Notes under the pieces: model-generated
Databases searched by the model: none
What the model was told of the DNA's origin: nothing
What the model saw: the letters and a program-made list of their open reading frames with translations, nothing else
Assembly: GCF_934746965.1 (NCBI RefSeq)
Contig: NZ_CAKVFS010000005.1
Span: 124,001 to 188,000 of the forward strand
Source: an uncultured Methanobrevibacter sp.
GTDB taxonomy: Archaea; Methanobacteriota; Methanobacteria; Methanobacteriales; Methanobacteriaceae
DNA length: 64,000 nucleotides
Reading direction: 5' to 3'
Shown here: piece after piece, positions 34,635-43,384 of the stretch
How positions within the stretch are numbered: the first letter of the stretch is position 1
Layout: every line of letters starts with the position of its first letter
Made by a program: the position numbers and the translations under genes

Positions 34635-36314
34635 CTACAATCTATCCATTTTTTCAAATTTCATTAATTTTGCAATAGCTTTAACTTCAACATCTATGCC
34701 TTTTTCTTTAAGTGCACCAATAAGGTTAAGTCCACTACCTGCAACAACACCGAAATTATAATTATCTACTTTAGCATTATATGTTAATTCTCTTGGTTTG
34801 CCTATTTTATAAATTGAAAATCCCATATTCTTTAAGATATTTAATAAATGTACAGCATAATCTCTTGAAATATAGGGGATTTCTTTTAAACTAGCTAATA
34901 TTTTATTATATCCTATGTTTCTAGTTATTGAAGTCATGTTTTTAGCTATGAATATTTTGTGTGGGTCAACAGAAGATCCATTATATGATATTAAATCAAT
35001 AAATAATGGGTTTTCACTTAATTCAAGTAATCCACCATATTTTGGATTGCTCATTATTCCGTTGTTTATTAAAAGTCCATCAATACTTAGACTACAAACT
35101 GTAGCTAATCCGATCTTACTATAATCAGTTGGGTGTTCTACAAGTTGGTAGTAAGGATTAATATATTTTGGATTTGATTCATAGGTTTCTTTCATAATGT
35201 CTATTGCCTCATCCAGATTATCTTTTTTGATATATGAAACATTTACTATGATATCTCCTTTTCGGGTTTCTACATTGAAATTTACTTTCTGAATTAGGTT
35301 CCATGATTTTGAAAGTAAAAAGGGGGTTTTTGTATGAACTTTATTATCTGCAGGTTTTAATATCTTCTTAACGTCTGCTATTGGGGATAATGTGTTAAAT
35401 CCTTCAATTTCTTCAGCTATTTTTATATCAATATCATATCCAAGTTCTTGAGCTGCACAAAATGGAGTTACTCCTCCACTAATAGCTATTCCAACCATTC
35501 CTTCAGGTACTGGAATTCCAAGTATGTTTTCTCCTTCTTGGGAAATTGCCATTACTCCTCCAATTCCTATTTTTTCCAGTTTATTAATTATGTTTATACA
35601 TTTTTCTCTTCCTACGCTTGGAATAAGGCGAAAATTGGCAGGTATAGTTCCAGTTCCATTATTGATTACATTTAATACAGAAGTCATTCCTGGAGCTACA
35701 AATGCATCAAGAGGAGTTACTGATGTTTTTTTATAAGAAATTAGCTCTGTAAATTTTGTTGGAACGTAATTTTCAATTTTAACTAATCCTCCATATAATG
35801 GGATTGTTGGTATTCCTTCATTTAATAAGATTCCATCTATTGTTGTTCCACAAATAGTTTTTATTTGTATTTCATTATTGTTGTTACTTGCATTTAAATT
35901 AGTGTAAGGACTAACACAAAGACCACTTTTGAAAACATCTTTAATTATATTGAACGCTTCTTCATCATAAATAGTTGAGGTGTTTACTACAACATCTCCT
36001 GTTTTGTTCATGTAGTTGAAACTAGTCAAATAAATCATTTCTTCAAATTTTGAATAAATGAAATCAACTTGGTCATAAATTAATCCTTTTTCAAGCTTTT
36101 TTCTACCTAATTCTGTGATTTGCCTACCTGAATAACCCATTCTCTTAGTATATCCTTTTTCATCAAGAATTTGCATATGATAACGAACAGCACGTTCCCC
36201 TAAGTTAAATCCTTTATTTTTTAGCTCTTCAGCTATTAGTTTAGAACCAGTAGGTTTGTTTTGGTTGTTTAATATTCTTAAAATTTCGATTATTTTGTGT
36301 TCTGATTCTGACAT
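34635..36314 (-). CDS. nrpR: nitrogen-responsive repressor NrpR
   Basis: A 559-residue regulator of the NrpR family, known in methanogens to repress nitrogen-fixation and glutamine synthetase genes and to release DNA when 2-oxoglutarate rises. Residues about 5-75 are a winged helix-turn-helix (SKLIAEELKNKGFNLGERAVRYHM). Two related NrpR (DUF128) domains follow, at about 80-315 and 325-555, with matching motifs (TICGTTIDGILLNEGIPTIP and TVCSLSIDGLLINNGIMSNP). The one-HTH, two-domain form is complete. It lies 88 bases downstream of glnA on the same strand, and glnA carries matching operators, so repressor and target are neighbours. Confidence 0.93.
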   Translation of the reverse strand: MSESEHKIIEILRILNNQNKPTGSKLIAEELKNKGFNLGERAVRYHMQILDEKGYTKRMGYSGRQITELGRKKLEKGLIYDQVDFIYSKFEEMIYLTSFNYMNKTGDVVVNTSTIYDEEAFNIIKDVFKSGLCVSPYTNLNASNNNNEIQIKTICGTTIDGILLNEGIPTIPLYGGLVKIENYVPTKFTELISYKKTSVTPLDAFVAPGMTSVLNVINNGTGTIPANFRLIPSVGREKCINIINKLEKIGIGGVMAISQEGENILGIPVPEGMVGIAISGGVTPFCAAQELGYDIDIKIAEEIEGFNTLSPIADVKKILKPADNKVHTKTPFLLSKSWNLIQKVNFNVETRKGDIIVNVSYIKKDNLDEAIDIMKETYESNPKYINPYYQLVEHPTDYSKIGLATVCSLSIDGLLINNGIMSNPKYGGLLELSENPLFIDLISYNGSSVDPHKIFIAKNMTSITRNIGYNKILASLKEIPYISRDYAVHLLNILKNMGFSIYKIGKPRELTYNAKVDNYNFGVVAGSGLNLIGALKEKGIDVEVKAIAKLMKFEKMDRL

Positions 36315-36402
36315 AAAAAGCCCCTTTTTCTTTAAATATAATCATGCCTAATTTTACTTAAGAATCATTATATTTAAAAAAATAAAAAAAGTATATTTAG
36401 AT

Positions 36403-37761
36403 TTAAATGTCTAAATATTTGTTTTGTTCATATCCGAATACTTGTACACGGTATTCGTCCCATTCTTTATATTTAAGTTCTAAGAATTTTTCACTAATGT
36501 GATCTCCTAAAGCAGATAATATTAATGGGTCTTCTTCAAGTGCATGGTAAGCTTCCCATAAACTGGATGGTAAAACTTTAATTCCCATAGCTTCTCTTTC
36601 TTCTTCAGTTAATGAGTAAATGTTAATTTCGGTAGGTTCACCAGGGTCAATTTTATTTTGGATACCATCAATACCTGCTTCTAACATTACTGCAAATGCT
36701 AAGTATGGGTTACATGCTGGGTCTGGTGCTCTGTATTCAATACGTGTTGCTTTTCCACGAGCTGCAGGTACCCTAATTAATGCAGATCTGTTTCTTAAAC
36801 CATATGCTCTGTATACTGGAGCTTCATAACCGGGTACTAAACGTTTGTATGAATTTACAATTGGGTTAGTAATTGCAGTTAATGCTGGTGCGTGTGCAAG
36901 TAATCCTCCCATGAAGTGAAGTGCATCTTTAGATAATCCAGTTTCACTATTTGGGTCGGAGAATAAGTTCCTGTCTCCTTTAAATACAGATTGGTGACAA
37001 TGCATACCACTACCGTTTACACCAAAGAATGGTTTTGGCATAAATGTTACTCTGTAATCCATTTGGTCAAATGTAGCCATGTTGTCTACAATAGCTTTTA
37101 TAGCTTGTTTGAAAGTAATTACTGCATCTGCAGTTTTTAATGCATCTTTAAACTTAAATGCAATTTCGTTTTGACCAGGTCCTACTTCGTGGTGGGAAGC
37201 TTCTACTTCGAAATCTAATTCTTCTAAGTTTAAGGTTAATTCTCTTCTGAAATCAGGTCCTTTGTCTAAAGGTTCTACATCAAAGTAACCTGCTTCATCA
37301 TAAGGCATTGGATAACCTTCATCATCAATATCTACAATAAAGAATTCTGGTTCTGGACCGATATTATATTGTAATCCCATTTTTGCAATTTTAGCTAAAG
37401 ATTTTTTCAAGACACTTCTTGGATCTCCAGCAAATGGTTTTCCGTCAGGAGTCCATACATCACAAATAAATCTACATACTGCAGATTCTTCAGGTCTCCA
37501 GGATAATCTTGAGTAAGTATGTATGTCAGGTTTAAGAACGAGGTCACTTTCATTAATTCCTACGAATCCTGCAATTGAGGATCCATCAAATAACATTCCT
37601 TCAGTAAATAAATCTTCCATTTCATCTTCTTTAAATGGAATTACAATATTTTTAGCAGTTCCATTTATATCAACAAATTGTAAACGGATAAATTTAATAT
37701 TATCCTCTTTCATTTGTTTAATTACGTTTTCCATCAATTCTTCGTTAACTTTTTCAGTCAT
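36403..37761 (-). CDS. glnA: glutamine synthetase
   Basis: A 452-residue type I glutamine synthetase, joining ammonia to glutamate at the cost of ATP. The N-terminal beta-grasp domain has LQFVDINGTAKN. The catalytic domain shows FDGSSIAGF, metal-binding GPEPEFFIVD, VEASHHEVGPGQNE, GSGMHCHQS and the ATP-site RNRSALIRVP. I start at ATG 37761 (MTEKVNEELMEN) because GGAG lies nine bases upstream; an in-frame ATG at 37776 overlaps that site and has no ribosome site of its own. The promoter carries two NrpR-type operators. Confidence 0.96.
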   Translation of the reverse strand: MTEKVNEELMENVIKQMKEDNIKFIRLQFVDINGTAKNIVIPFKEDEMEDLFTEGMLFDGSSIAGFVGINESDLVLKPDIHTYSRLSWRPEESAVCRFICDVWTPDGKPFAGDPRSVLKKSLAKIAKMGLQYNIGPEPEFFIVDIDDEGYPMPYDEAGYFDVEPLDKGPDFRRELTLNLEELDFEVEASHHEVGPGQNEIAFKFKDALKTADAVITFKQAIKAIVDNMATFDQMDYRVTFMPKPFFGVNGSGMHCHQSVFKGDRNLFSDPNSETGLSKDALHFMGGLLAHAPALTAITNPIVNSYKRLVPGYEAPVYRAYGLRNRSALIRVPAARGKATRIEYRAPDPACNPYLAFAVMLEAGIDGIQNKIDPGEPTEINIYSLTEEEREAMGIKVLPSSLWEAYHALEEDPLILSALGDHISEKFLELKYKEWDEYRVQVFGYEQNKYLDI

Positions 37762-37809
37762 TAAATCATACTCCATAATTTTATGGATATTAGTTTCAAA
37801 AGGTTAGTC

Positions 37810-37823
37810 GGAAAATACCTTCC
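37810..37823. promoter_or_regulatory. NrpR operator, perfect consensus
   Basis: GGAAAATACCTTCC matches the GGAA-N6-TTCC consensus established for NrpR in Methanococcus. It lies 49 bases upstream of the glnA start codon and downstream of the TATA box, a position where bound repressor would block transcription. Confidence 0.82.
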
Positions 37824-37829
37824 TACCTT

Positions 37830-37843
37830 GGCAATACATTTCC
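37830..37843. promoter_or_regulatory. second, imperfect NrpR operator
   Basis: GGCAATACATTTCC differs from GGAA-N6-TTCC at one position. It begins exactly 20 bases from the first operator, so both would lie on the same face of the helix. It covers the expected transcription start of glnA. Confidence 0.65.
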
Positions 37844-37850
37844 TTCTTAT

Positions 37851-37860
37851 CTTATATAAA
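37851..37860 (-). promoter_or_regulatory. glnA: glnA TATA box
   Basis: On the minus strand TTTATATAAG lies about 90 bases before the glnA start codon. The expected transcription start about 25 bases downstream falls on the second NrpR operator. Confidence 0.6.
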
Positions 37861-38017
37861 TGTTTTGAATAAATGTACTTATACTTTTTATTTGTAATTT
37901 TTAATATTTAATTACAGTGATTATTATTTTTTGATGGTTAATTTTATAGTTATTTTAAATTTTAATAGTTGTTTGTTCAATTTTTACAGGTAAAAAATAA
38001 GAAAAAAGGGTGATTTT

Positions 38018-38773
38018 TTAAAGTTCATTAACATTAAATGATGTTAAATCTAACAAATCAAATGTTAAAATTTTTGGAGCTACAGTAACTTTTCCAATTT
38101 TGGTTATAATTTTAAATGCTTCCATAGCTTCAAGACAACCTATTAAATTAGGTGTAGGTCCGATAACTGGTGGAACTCCAGAAGTCACATTAGATAAATC
38201 ATTTAAAACAGATTCATCTAAATTTTTACCTTTAGATGGAAGATTAAACATAGTTTCATAATTAACCTCTTCATCTGGTAAAAATACTGTGATTTGACCT
38301 AATGTTCCATGAATTGCTCCATGAATAAATGGAATTCCTTTTTTATTAGCTGCTCTAGAAACAATAACTCTTGTTTTAACATTATCCAAAGCATCAATAA
38401 CAATATCACTGTCATCAATTATTTTATCAATATTATCTTGAGTTACAGTTTCATTAAAATAATTAACTTTTACATAAGGATTTATTAGTCTGACTTTTTC
38501 TTTAGCTACTTGGCTTTTATCAAGACTTACCTCTGTAAGGCTAGCTAGTGTTTGTCTATTTAAGTTTGATAGGTCAAATGCATCTTCATCAACTAAATTA
38601 AGTTGACCAACACCCATTCTAGCTAACATTTCAATAGTTTCGCCACCTATGCCTCCACAACCAATAACAGCTATTTTAGCTTCTTTAAATCTTTCTTGTT
38701 GACTTCTAGTTACAATACTCATTTGACGGCTTATTATTTCCCAATATCCGTCACCTATATATCTTGTTGGCAT
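38018..38773 (-). CDS. E1-like adenylating protein (ThiF/MoeB/HesA family)
   Basis: A 251-residue E1-like protein that adenylates the C-terminus of a small sulfur-carrier protein such as MoaD or ThiS. The nucleotide-binding motif is VIGCGGIGGETIEML (about 34-48), followed by DEDAFDLSNLNRQ and VIDALDNVKTR. The paired CxxC zinc sites common in MoeB and ThiF are missing; only two cysteines are present (C36 and that in LIGCLEAMEA). The start ATG 38773 is set by AGGTG six bases upstream; an in-frame start at 38824 would overlap the reductase gene. It follows that reductase by 13 bases. Role in thiamine, molybdopterin or tRNA thiolation is open. Confidence 0.85.
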   Translation of the reverse strand: MPTRYIGDGYWEIISRQMSIVTRSQQERFKEAKIAVIGCGGIGGETIEMLARMGVGQLNLVDEDAFDLSNLNRQTLASLTEVSLDKSQVAKEKVRLINPYVKVNYFNETVTQDNIDKIIDDSDIVIDALDNVKTRVIVSRAANKKGIPFIHGAIHGTLGQITVFLPDEEVNYETMFNLPSKGKNLDESVLNDLSNVTSGVPPVIGPTPNLIGCLEAMEAFKIITKIGKVTVAPKILTFDLLDLTSFNVNEL

Positions 38774-38786
38774 TTTTTTCACCTTT

Positions 38787-39953
38787 TTAAAAATGATTGA
38801 ATTCTCTACCAAAATATTCATCAACTTTTTTAAGTTCTTCTGGAATATTTAGCATTTGAGGGCAAACAAATTCACAATTTCTACAATTAGTACAGCTATC
38901 TGCTTTACTACCATCATCAATTAATGTAAAATATTGTAATGCACTGCCTTTTGGGTTATTTAAAATTTTACCAATATTGTATTCTTTGAAACAATTAACA
39001 ATATCAATGCCTTCTGGGCAAGGCATACAATATCCACAGCTAGTACATTCATTTCCAGTTAATTTCCTGTAAGTTCTGGCTACTTGTCTAATTAATTCTT
39101 TATCATGTTGGCTAATTTCTTTAACATTTGATGCAATTTGGATATTCTGTTTAACTTGTTCTAAGGAGTTCATACCACTTAAAACACAGTCAACATCATC
39201 TCTATTCCATAAATATTCTAAAGCCCATTCTACAGGAGTTCTTTTAAGTTCTGCAGTATCCCATATTTTTTGAACTTCTGGAGGAATATTTTGAACTAAT
39301 CTGCCTCCACGTAATGGTTCCATAATCATGCTCCCAATATTTAATTGTTTTAATTGATCAAGACCCATTATTCCAGTTTGATAATATTCATCAAGATAAT
39401 TCATTTGTGTTAAAACAACTTCCCATTTTGGATATGCATCAAGAATATTTACGAAAGTGTCAATTTCACAATGTGATGAAAATCCAACATGTTTTATTTT
39501 GCCGCTGCTTAAACAATCATCAAGAAAATCTAGCACTCTAAGTTTACGAATTTTATTCCAGTCATCTTCACTAAGAGCATGTAATAAATAAATATCAATA
39601 CTGTCTGTTTGAAGTTTTTTTAGTTGTTTATCAAGATAATATTCAAAATCTCCCTTTTCTTCTATTAACCAACTTGGTGATTTTGTAGAAATTAAAACAT
39701 CATCACGATAGTTATTTTCTTTTAAAAATTTTCCAATGAAAGTTTCACTATTCCCATTACCGTCTATTCCAGCACTATGGTATGGATAGGCAGTATCAAT
39801 AATATTGATTCCATTAGTAATTCCATAACTAAGTATTTCATTAGCCTTAATTTCATCTATATTATCATTTGAGCCTTTGGTAGGTAGTCTCATGCCTCCA
39901 AAACCAAGAATTGAAACATTTTCTTTGGTTTTCCCAAGTTCTCTATATTGCAT
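38787..39953 (-). CDS. aldo/keto reductase with C-terminal ferredoxin domain
   Basis: A 388-residue protein. The N-terminal 270 residues are an aldo/keto reductase barrel (GFGGMRLPT, then IIDTAYPYHSAG with the catalytic Asp and Tyr, STKSPSW with the Lys, and LLHALSE with the His). The C-terminal part carries two cysteine motifs, CTSCGYCMPCPEGIDI and CTNCRNCEFVCPQMLN, fit for two [4Fe-4S] clusters. This fused form is widespread in anaerobes, with unknown substrates. It is followed by the E1-like gene after 13 bases. Confidence 0.9.
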   Translation of the reverse strand: MQYRELGKTKENVSILGFGGMRLPTKGSNDNIDEIKANEILSYGITNGINIIDTAYPYHSAGIDGNGNSETFIGKFLKENNYRDDVLISTKSPSWLIEEKGDFEYYLDKQLKKLQTDSIDIYLLHALSEDDWNKIRKLRVLDFLDDCLSSGKIKHVGFSSHCEIDTFVNILDAYPKWEVVLTQMNYLDEYYQTGIMGLDQLKQLNIGSMIMEPLRGGRLVQNIPPEVQKIWDTAELKRTPVEWALEYLWNRDDVDCVLSGMNSLEQVKQNIQIASNVKEISQHDKELIRQVARTYRKLTGNECTSCGYCMPCPEGIDIVNCFKEYNIGKILNNPKGSALQYFTLIDDGSKADSCTNCRNCEFVCPQMLNIPEELKKVDEYFGREFNHF

Positions 39954-40103
39954 TTTAATAAATCCTCAAATCTTAACAATTGATATATTTTATTAATGCA
40001 TTATAAAACAGTTTTGATTAAATTTATTTTAGATAAAATTAGCTTGTAAAATTGAAATTTTCTTTAAAGATAGTTTTAAAAATAATATTCCTGGGATTGA
40101 AGA

Positions 40104-40213
40104 TGCCGGGAGCGGGATTCGAACCCGCGGCCTCACGGTATCCCAGGAATTAGTCAGAGCACTGCTTAATTACCCTATGAGCCGTGCGCTCTAACCAGCT
40201 GAGCCACCCCGGC
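40104..40213 (-). tRNA. tRNA-Met (CAU), elongator type, with intron
   Basis: Read on the minus strand the exons fold as a full cloverleaf. Acceptor stem GCCGGGG/TCCCGGC (one G-T pair), D-arm GCTC-AGCTGGTTA-GAGC, anticodon stem CACGG/CCGTG with loop CTCATAA, T-arm GCGGG-TTCGAAT-CCCGC and discriminator A. The anticodon is CAU. The intron of 36 bases sits after position 37, the standard archaeal site. The anticodon stem lacks the three G-C pairs of initiator tRNA, so the elongator is preferred; an Ile-decoding CAU tRNA is a lesser alternative. CCA is not encoded. Confidence 0.93.
40140..40175 (-). other. tRNA-Met intron
   Basis: A 36-base intron between A37 and A38 of the anticodon loop. It would be cut by the tRNA splicing endonuclease at a bulge-helix-bulge. 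Its last 11 bases (ATTCCTGGGAT on the minus strand) are the exact complement of a stretch just after the 3' end of the tRNA. Confidence 0.85.
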
Positions 40214-40464
40214 ATCAGACATTTATATATTAAATTCTCATTACATTTATACTTTTTGTTTTTCATGATTTTAATCATTTTTTATTATTTGTTGATATAA
40301 TTAAATAAATTCTCTTATTTATTGGGAAGTATTTGTTAATTGTATATTAATATTAGAAATATTTGGATATTATATTATTTTTGATGTTATTTTTATAATG
40401 ATAATATTTAATAACTTTCAAACAATATATTATAAATATTATTTAATTATTCAAGGGGGATATT

Positions 40465-41715
40465 ATGAGTAAAGTTAAAGACATGTCTCTTGCTAAAGAA
40501 GGTATAAGAAAAATTGAATGGGTTCAAAGGCACATGCCTGTTCTTGAACACATTAAGAAAGAATATGAAGAAACCCAACCATTTAAAGGCATAACTATTG
40601 GTTCATGTTTGCATTTAGAACCTAAAACTATTAATTTAGGTTTAACATTACAAGCAGGTGGTGCTGAAGTAGCTATGACTGGTTGTAATCCATTATCTAC
40701 TCATGATGATGCAGTAGCAGGAGCGGCTGATTTAGGTTTAAATATCTATGGTTGGAGAGATCAAGATGATGAAGAGTACTATCAAACTATTAATATGGTT
40801 CTTGATCATAAACCTGATATAATCATTGATGATGGTGCAGATATGATCATGGTTCTTCATAATGAAAGAACCGATGTTTTAAAACATATTAAAGGAGCTT
40901 GTGAAGAAACTACTACTGGAGTTCATAGATTAGAAGCTATGCATAAAGATGGTGCTTTAAAATTCCCTGTTGTAGCGGTAAATGATGCTTATACAAAATA
41001 CTTATTTGATAATAGATATGGTACTGGTCAATCTAGTTTTGATGCAATTATGGGAACTACTAATATGGTAATTGCAGGTAAATCTGTTGTTGTATGTGGA
41101 TATGGCTGGTGTGGTCGTGGAATCGCTATGAGGGCACAAGGTCTTGGAGCTAATGTTATTGTAACTGAAGTAGATCCTATCAGAGCACTTGAAGCTAGAA
41201 TGGATGGTTACAGAGTAATGAAAATTAGAGATGCTGTAAAAGAAGCTGACTTAATAATTACTGTAACTGGAAATATCAATATTATTCATGGTGATGACTT
41301 TAAATACATGAAAGATGGATGTATGTTATGTAATTCAGGTCATTTTAATGTAGAAATTAATAGACAAGATTTAGAAGCTCAATCAACAAGTGTAAAAGAA
41401 GTAAGAGAAAGTATTGAAATGTTTGCTATGAAAGATGGTAGAAAAATTTACTTGCTTGCTGATGGAAGATTAGTAAACTTATCTGCAGCTAGAGGACAAG
41501 GACATCCAGCAGAAATTATGGATATGAGTTTTGCTGTTCAAGCTTTATCTGCTAAATACATATTAAATAATGATTTGTCTGTTGGTGTAACTAAAGCTCC
41601 AGATGAAATTGATTATGAAGTAGCTAACTTAAAATTAAAAGCTATGGATATTGAGATTGATACGTTATCTGATCGTCAAAAAGAATACATGAGTAGTTGG
41701 AAAGAAGGAACTTAA
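40465..41715 (+). CDS. ahcY: adenosylhomocysteinase
   Basis: A 416-residue NAD-dependent enzyme hydrolysing S-adenosylhomocysteine (or S-inosylhomocysteine in some methanogens) to homocysteine, which removes the inhibitory product of methylation. The NAD-binding motif is VVCGYGWCGRGIAMRAQGLGA (first part, about 210-222). Substrate motifs TGCNPLSTHDD and GSCLHLEPKT are present, and the C-terminus has LADGRLVNLSAARGQGHPAE. The final Lys/Tyr tail common in eukaryotes is replaced by a short archaeal end. AAGGGGGATATT precedes the ATG. Whether it prefers adenosyl or inosyl substrate is not decided. Confidence 0.95.
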   Translation: MSKVKDMSLAKEGIRKIEWVQRHMPVLEHIKKEYEETQPFKGITIGSCLHLEPKTINLGLTLQAGGAEVAMTGCNPLSTHDDAVAGAADLGLNIYGWRDQDDEEYYQTINMVLDHKPDIIIDDGADMIMVLHNERTDVLKHIKGACEETTTGVHRLEAMHKDGALKFPVVAVNDAYTKYLFDNRYGTGQSSFDAIMGTTNMVIAGKSVVVCGYGWCGRGIAMRAQGLGANVIVTEVDPIRALEARMDGYRVMKIRDAVKEADLIITVTGNINIIHGDDFKYMKDGCMLCNSGHFNVEINRQDLEAQSTSVKEVRESIEMFAMKDGRKIYLLADGRLVNLSAARGQGHPAEIMDMSFAVQALSAKYILNNDLSVGVTKAPDEIDYEVANLKLKAMDIEIDTLSDRQKEYMSSWKEGT

Positions 41716-41742
41716 ATTCCTTTATTTCTTTTTTTGGATAAA

Positions 41743-42393
41743 ATGTCTTATTTTAGATATGTTGATAATGGTGAAGGTCCGACTAAATTATTTATAGGTG
41801 GAGTTCATGGTAATGAAGGTAAAACTTCTTTAAAATTTATCAAACGATTAGATATTGAGAAATTTTCCAGTGGACAGTTCTATTTTTATAATTTTGATAA
41901 AACACCATATATCTCTACAATTGATAAAAATTATTATAAGTCAGAAATAGGTTTAAAAATTTTAGATTTAATTGAATATTTTGAACCTGATTTTTATACA
42001 GAACTTCATTGTTATGATTTAGCACATTTTGATAGATTAACTTCAATGGAACGTTATAATAAAACAGGAGTTCCTCCATTAATAGATTTGGGAAATCATG
42101 TGTTAGTAAGTTCAGTTTCTCCATTAATTAGGATGACTTATTTTTCTATAAACACTGTTTGTAAAACTTTAGAGTTTCCATGTATTGAAAAATTATCCTG
42201 TGAAAAAATTGAAAAATATGGATTTAATAAAAAATTAGCTATTGAAACTTATGAAAAACTTCTTAATTTAATCATTAGTTCACCTAATCGCCAATATTTT
42301 GAAAAAGAAATGTTAAAGAATTATCATGGACAAGTTGCATTAGCTATTGATTATGCTAAAAAAGTATTTGGTCCGGAGTTTCCTCCTTATTAA
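41743..42393 (+). CDS. DUF2119-like methanogen protein, possible metallohydrolase
   Basis: A 216-residue soluble protein. LFIGGVHGNEGKTSL (about 16-30) resembles the GGxHGxE zinc-binding motif of M14 carboxypeptidase/aspartoacylase-like enzymes, and FYTELHCYD holds a second possible His ligand. Length and motif fit the methanogen family DUF2119, whose function is unknown; the assignment is from memory of the motif, not an alignment. It follows ahcY by 27 bases and may be co-transcribed. ATG 41743 is chosen; a TTG nine bases upstream is in frame. It overlaps the fen stop by four bases on the opposite strand. Confidence 0.75.
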   Translation: MSYFRYVDNGEGPTKLFIGGVHGNEGKTSLKFIKRLDIEKFSSGQFYFYNFDKTPYISTIDKNYYKSEIGLKILDLIEYFEPDFYTELHCYDLAHFDRLTSMERYNKTGVPPLIDLGNHVLVSSVSPLIRMTYFSINTVCKTLEFPCIEKLSCEKIEKYGFNKKLAIETYEKLLNLIISSPNRQYFEKEMLKNYHGQVALAIDYAKKVFGPEFPPY

Positions 42394-43373
42394 AACCAGT
42401 CTTCAAGACTTTTCTGATTTGAATTTAAATTTTTTAACTTATCACAAGCTTTAGAAACTCTGTCTTGTGAAAATCCATGTTCATCACATAAAAAATTAAT
42501 GATATCATTTTTCGCTGGTTTTTTCCATTTAATTTTATAATCAGTGTTTACATTATGATTTAAAAATATTTCTTTTACTTCTGTTAAATCGTGGGTTGAT
42601 TCTTCTTGAAGTTTAGCTATTTTATTTTCAAGTTCTCCTTTTTTAGCTAGTTTAAGAGCAGTTTTTGCACCTACTCCTTTTAAACCTTCACTAAAATCAG
42701 TTCCAATTAGTATACCCATTTCAATAAGTTGATTTTGAGTTATATTTAATTCATCTAAAACTCTTTTCAAGTTATAATATTCTAAATCTCCTAAGTTGGA
42801 ATTAATAGCTAAGTTTCTTACAACTCTTTTAGCTCCAAATAATAAACAGTCATAATCTTGTGAAGCTACAGCCCATGCATCACCATTTTGAACAAGGTAA
42901 GCTGCTTGTGCTTCTCCTTCTCCATATGCTTCAATATAGGGTATTCCCATCATAGTCAATAGTTTTTTAGAAGATTCAATAATATATGGAGACAATTTGG
43001 AAGATCTCATTGCATATTTTCTAGCTTCTTCTGTGTTTTGATTAGCTAATGCTTCTTTCCATTTTTTTTCAGATTCTTCTCTAGTTTGTCTTCTTTGGTC
43101 AATAGTTTCTTGTTTAAGGTAAGATGGTGTTCCATCAAAGACATAAATTGGTTTTATATCTTTTTCAATCATTGAAGAATTTCTATATAAAATTCCGCTT
43201 AAATGAGATGTTATATTGCCTTCACTATCACTTAAAGGTCTTCCATCTCTTTGTCTGATTGTTGACAAAAATTGATAAAGGGTATTAAATGCATCTATGG
43301 ACACAGCTCTTCCTTTTAAATCTTTAAAATTAATTGGTTCTGGTTCTATTATATCTTTTAGTTTAACACCCAT
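42390..43373 (-). CDS. fen: flap endonuclease FEN-1
   Basis: A 327-residue structure-specific nuclease that removes 5' flaps in Okazaki fragment processing and repair. Acidic metal ligands are visible: VSIDAFNTLYQ, YVFDGTPSYLK, YIEAYGEGEAQAAYL and VASQDYDCLLFG, then GTDFSEGLKGVGAKTALKL for the helix-two-turn-helix DNA contact. The C-terminal QKSLEDWF is a PCNA-interacting peptide. GTGATAAA precedes the ATG. Length is standard for archaea. Confidence 0.96.
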   Translation of the reverse strand: MGVKLKDIIEPEPINFKDLKGRAVSIDAFNTLYQFLSTIRQRDGRPLSDSEGNITSHLSGILYRNSSMIEKDIKPIYVFDGTPSYLKQETIDQRRQTREESEKKWKEALANQNTEEARKYAMRSSKLSPYIIESSKKLLTMMGIPYIEAYGEGEAQAAYLVQNGDAWAVASQDYDCLLFGAKRVVRNLAINSNLGDLEYYNLKRVLDELNITQNQLIEMGILIGTDFSEGLKGVGAKTALKLAKKGELENKIAKLQEESTHDLTEVKEIFLNHNVNTDYKIKWKKPAKNDIINFLCDEHGFSQDRVSKACDKLKNLNSNQKSLEDWF

Positions 43374-43384
43374 TTTATCACTTT

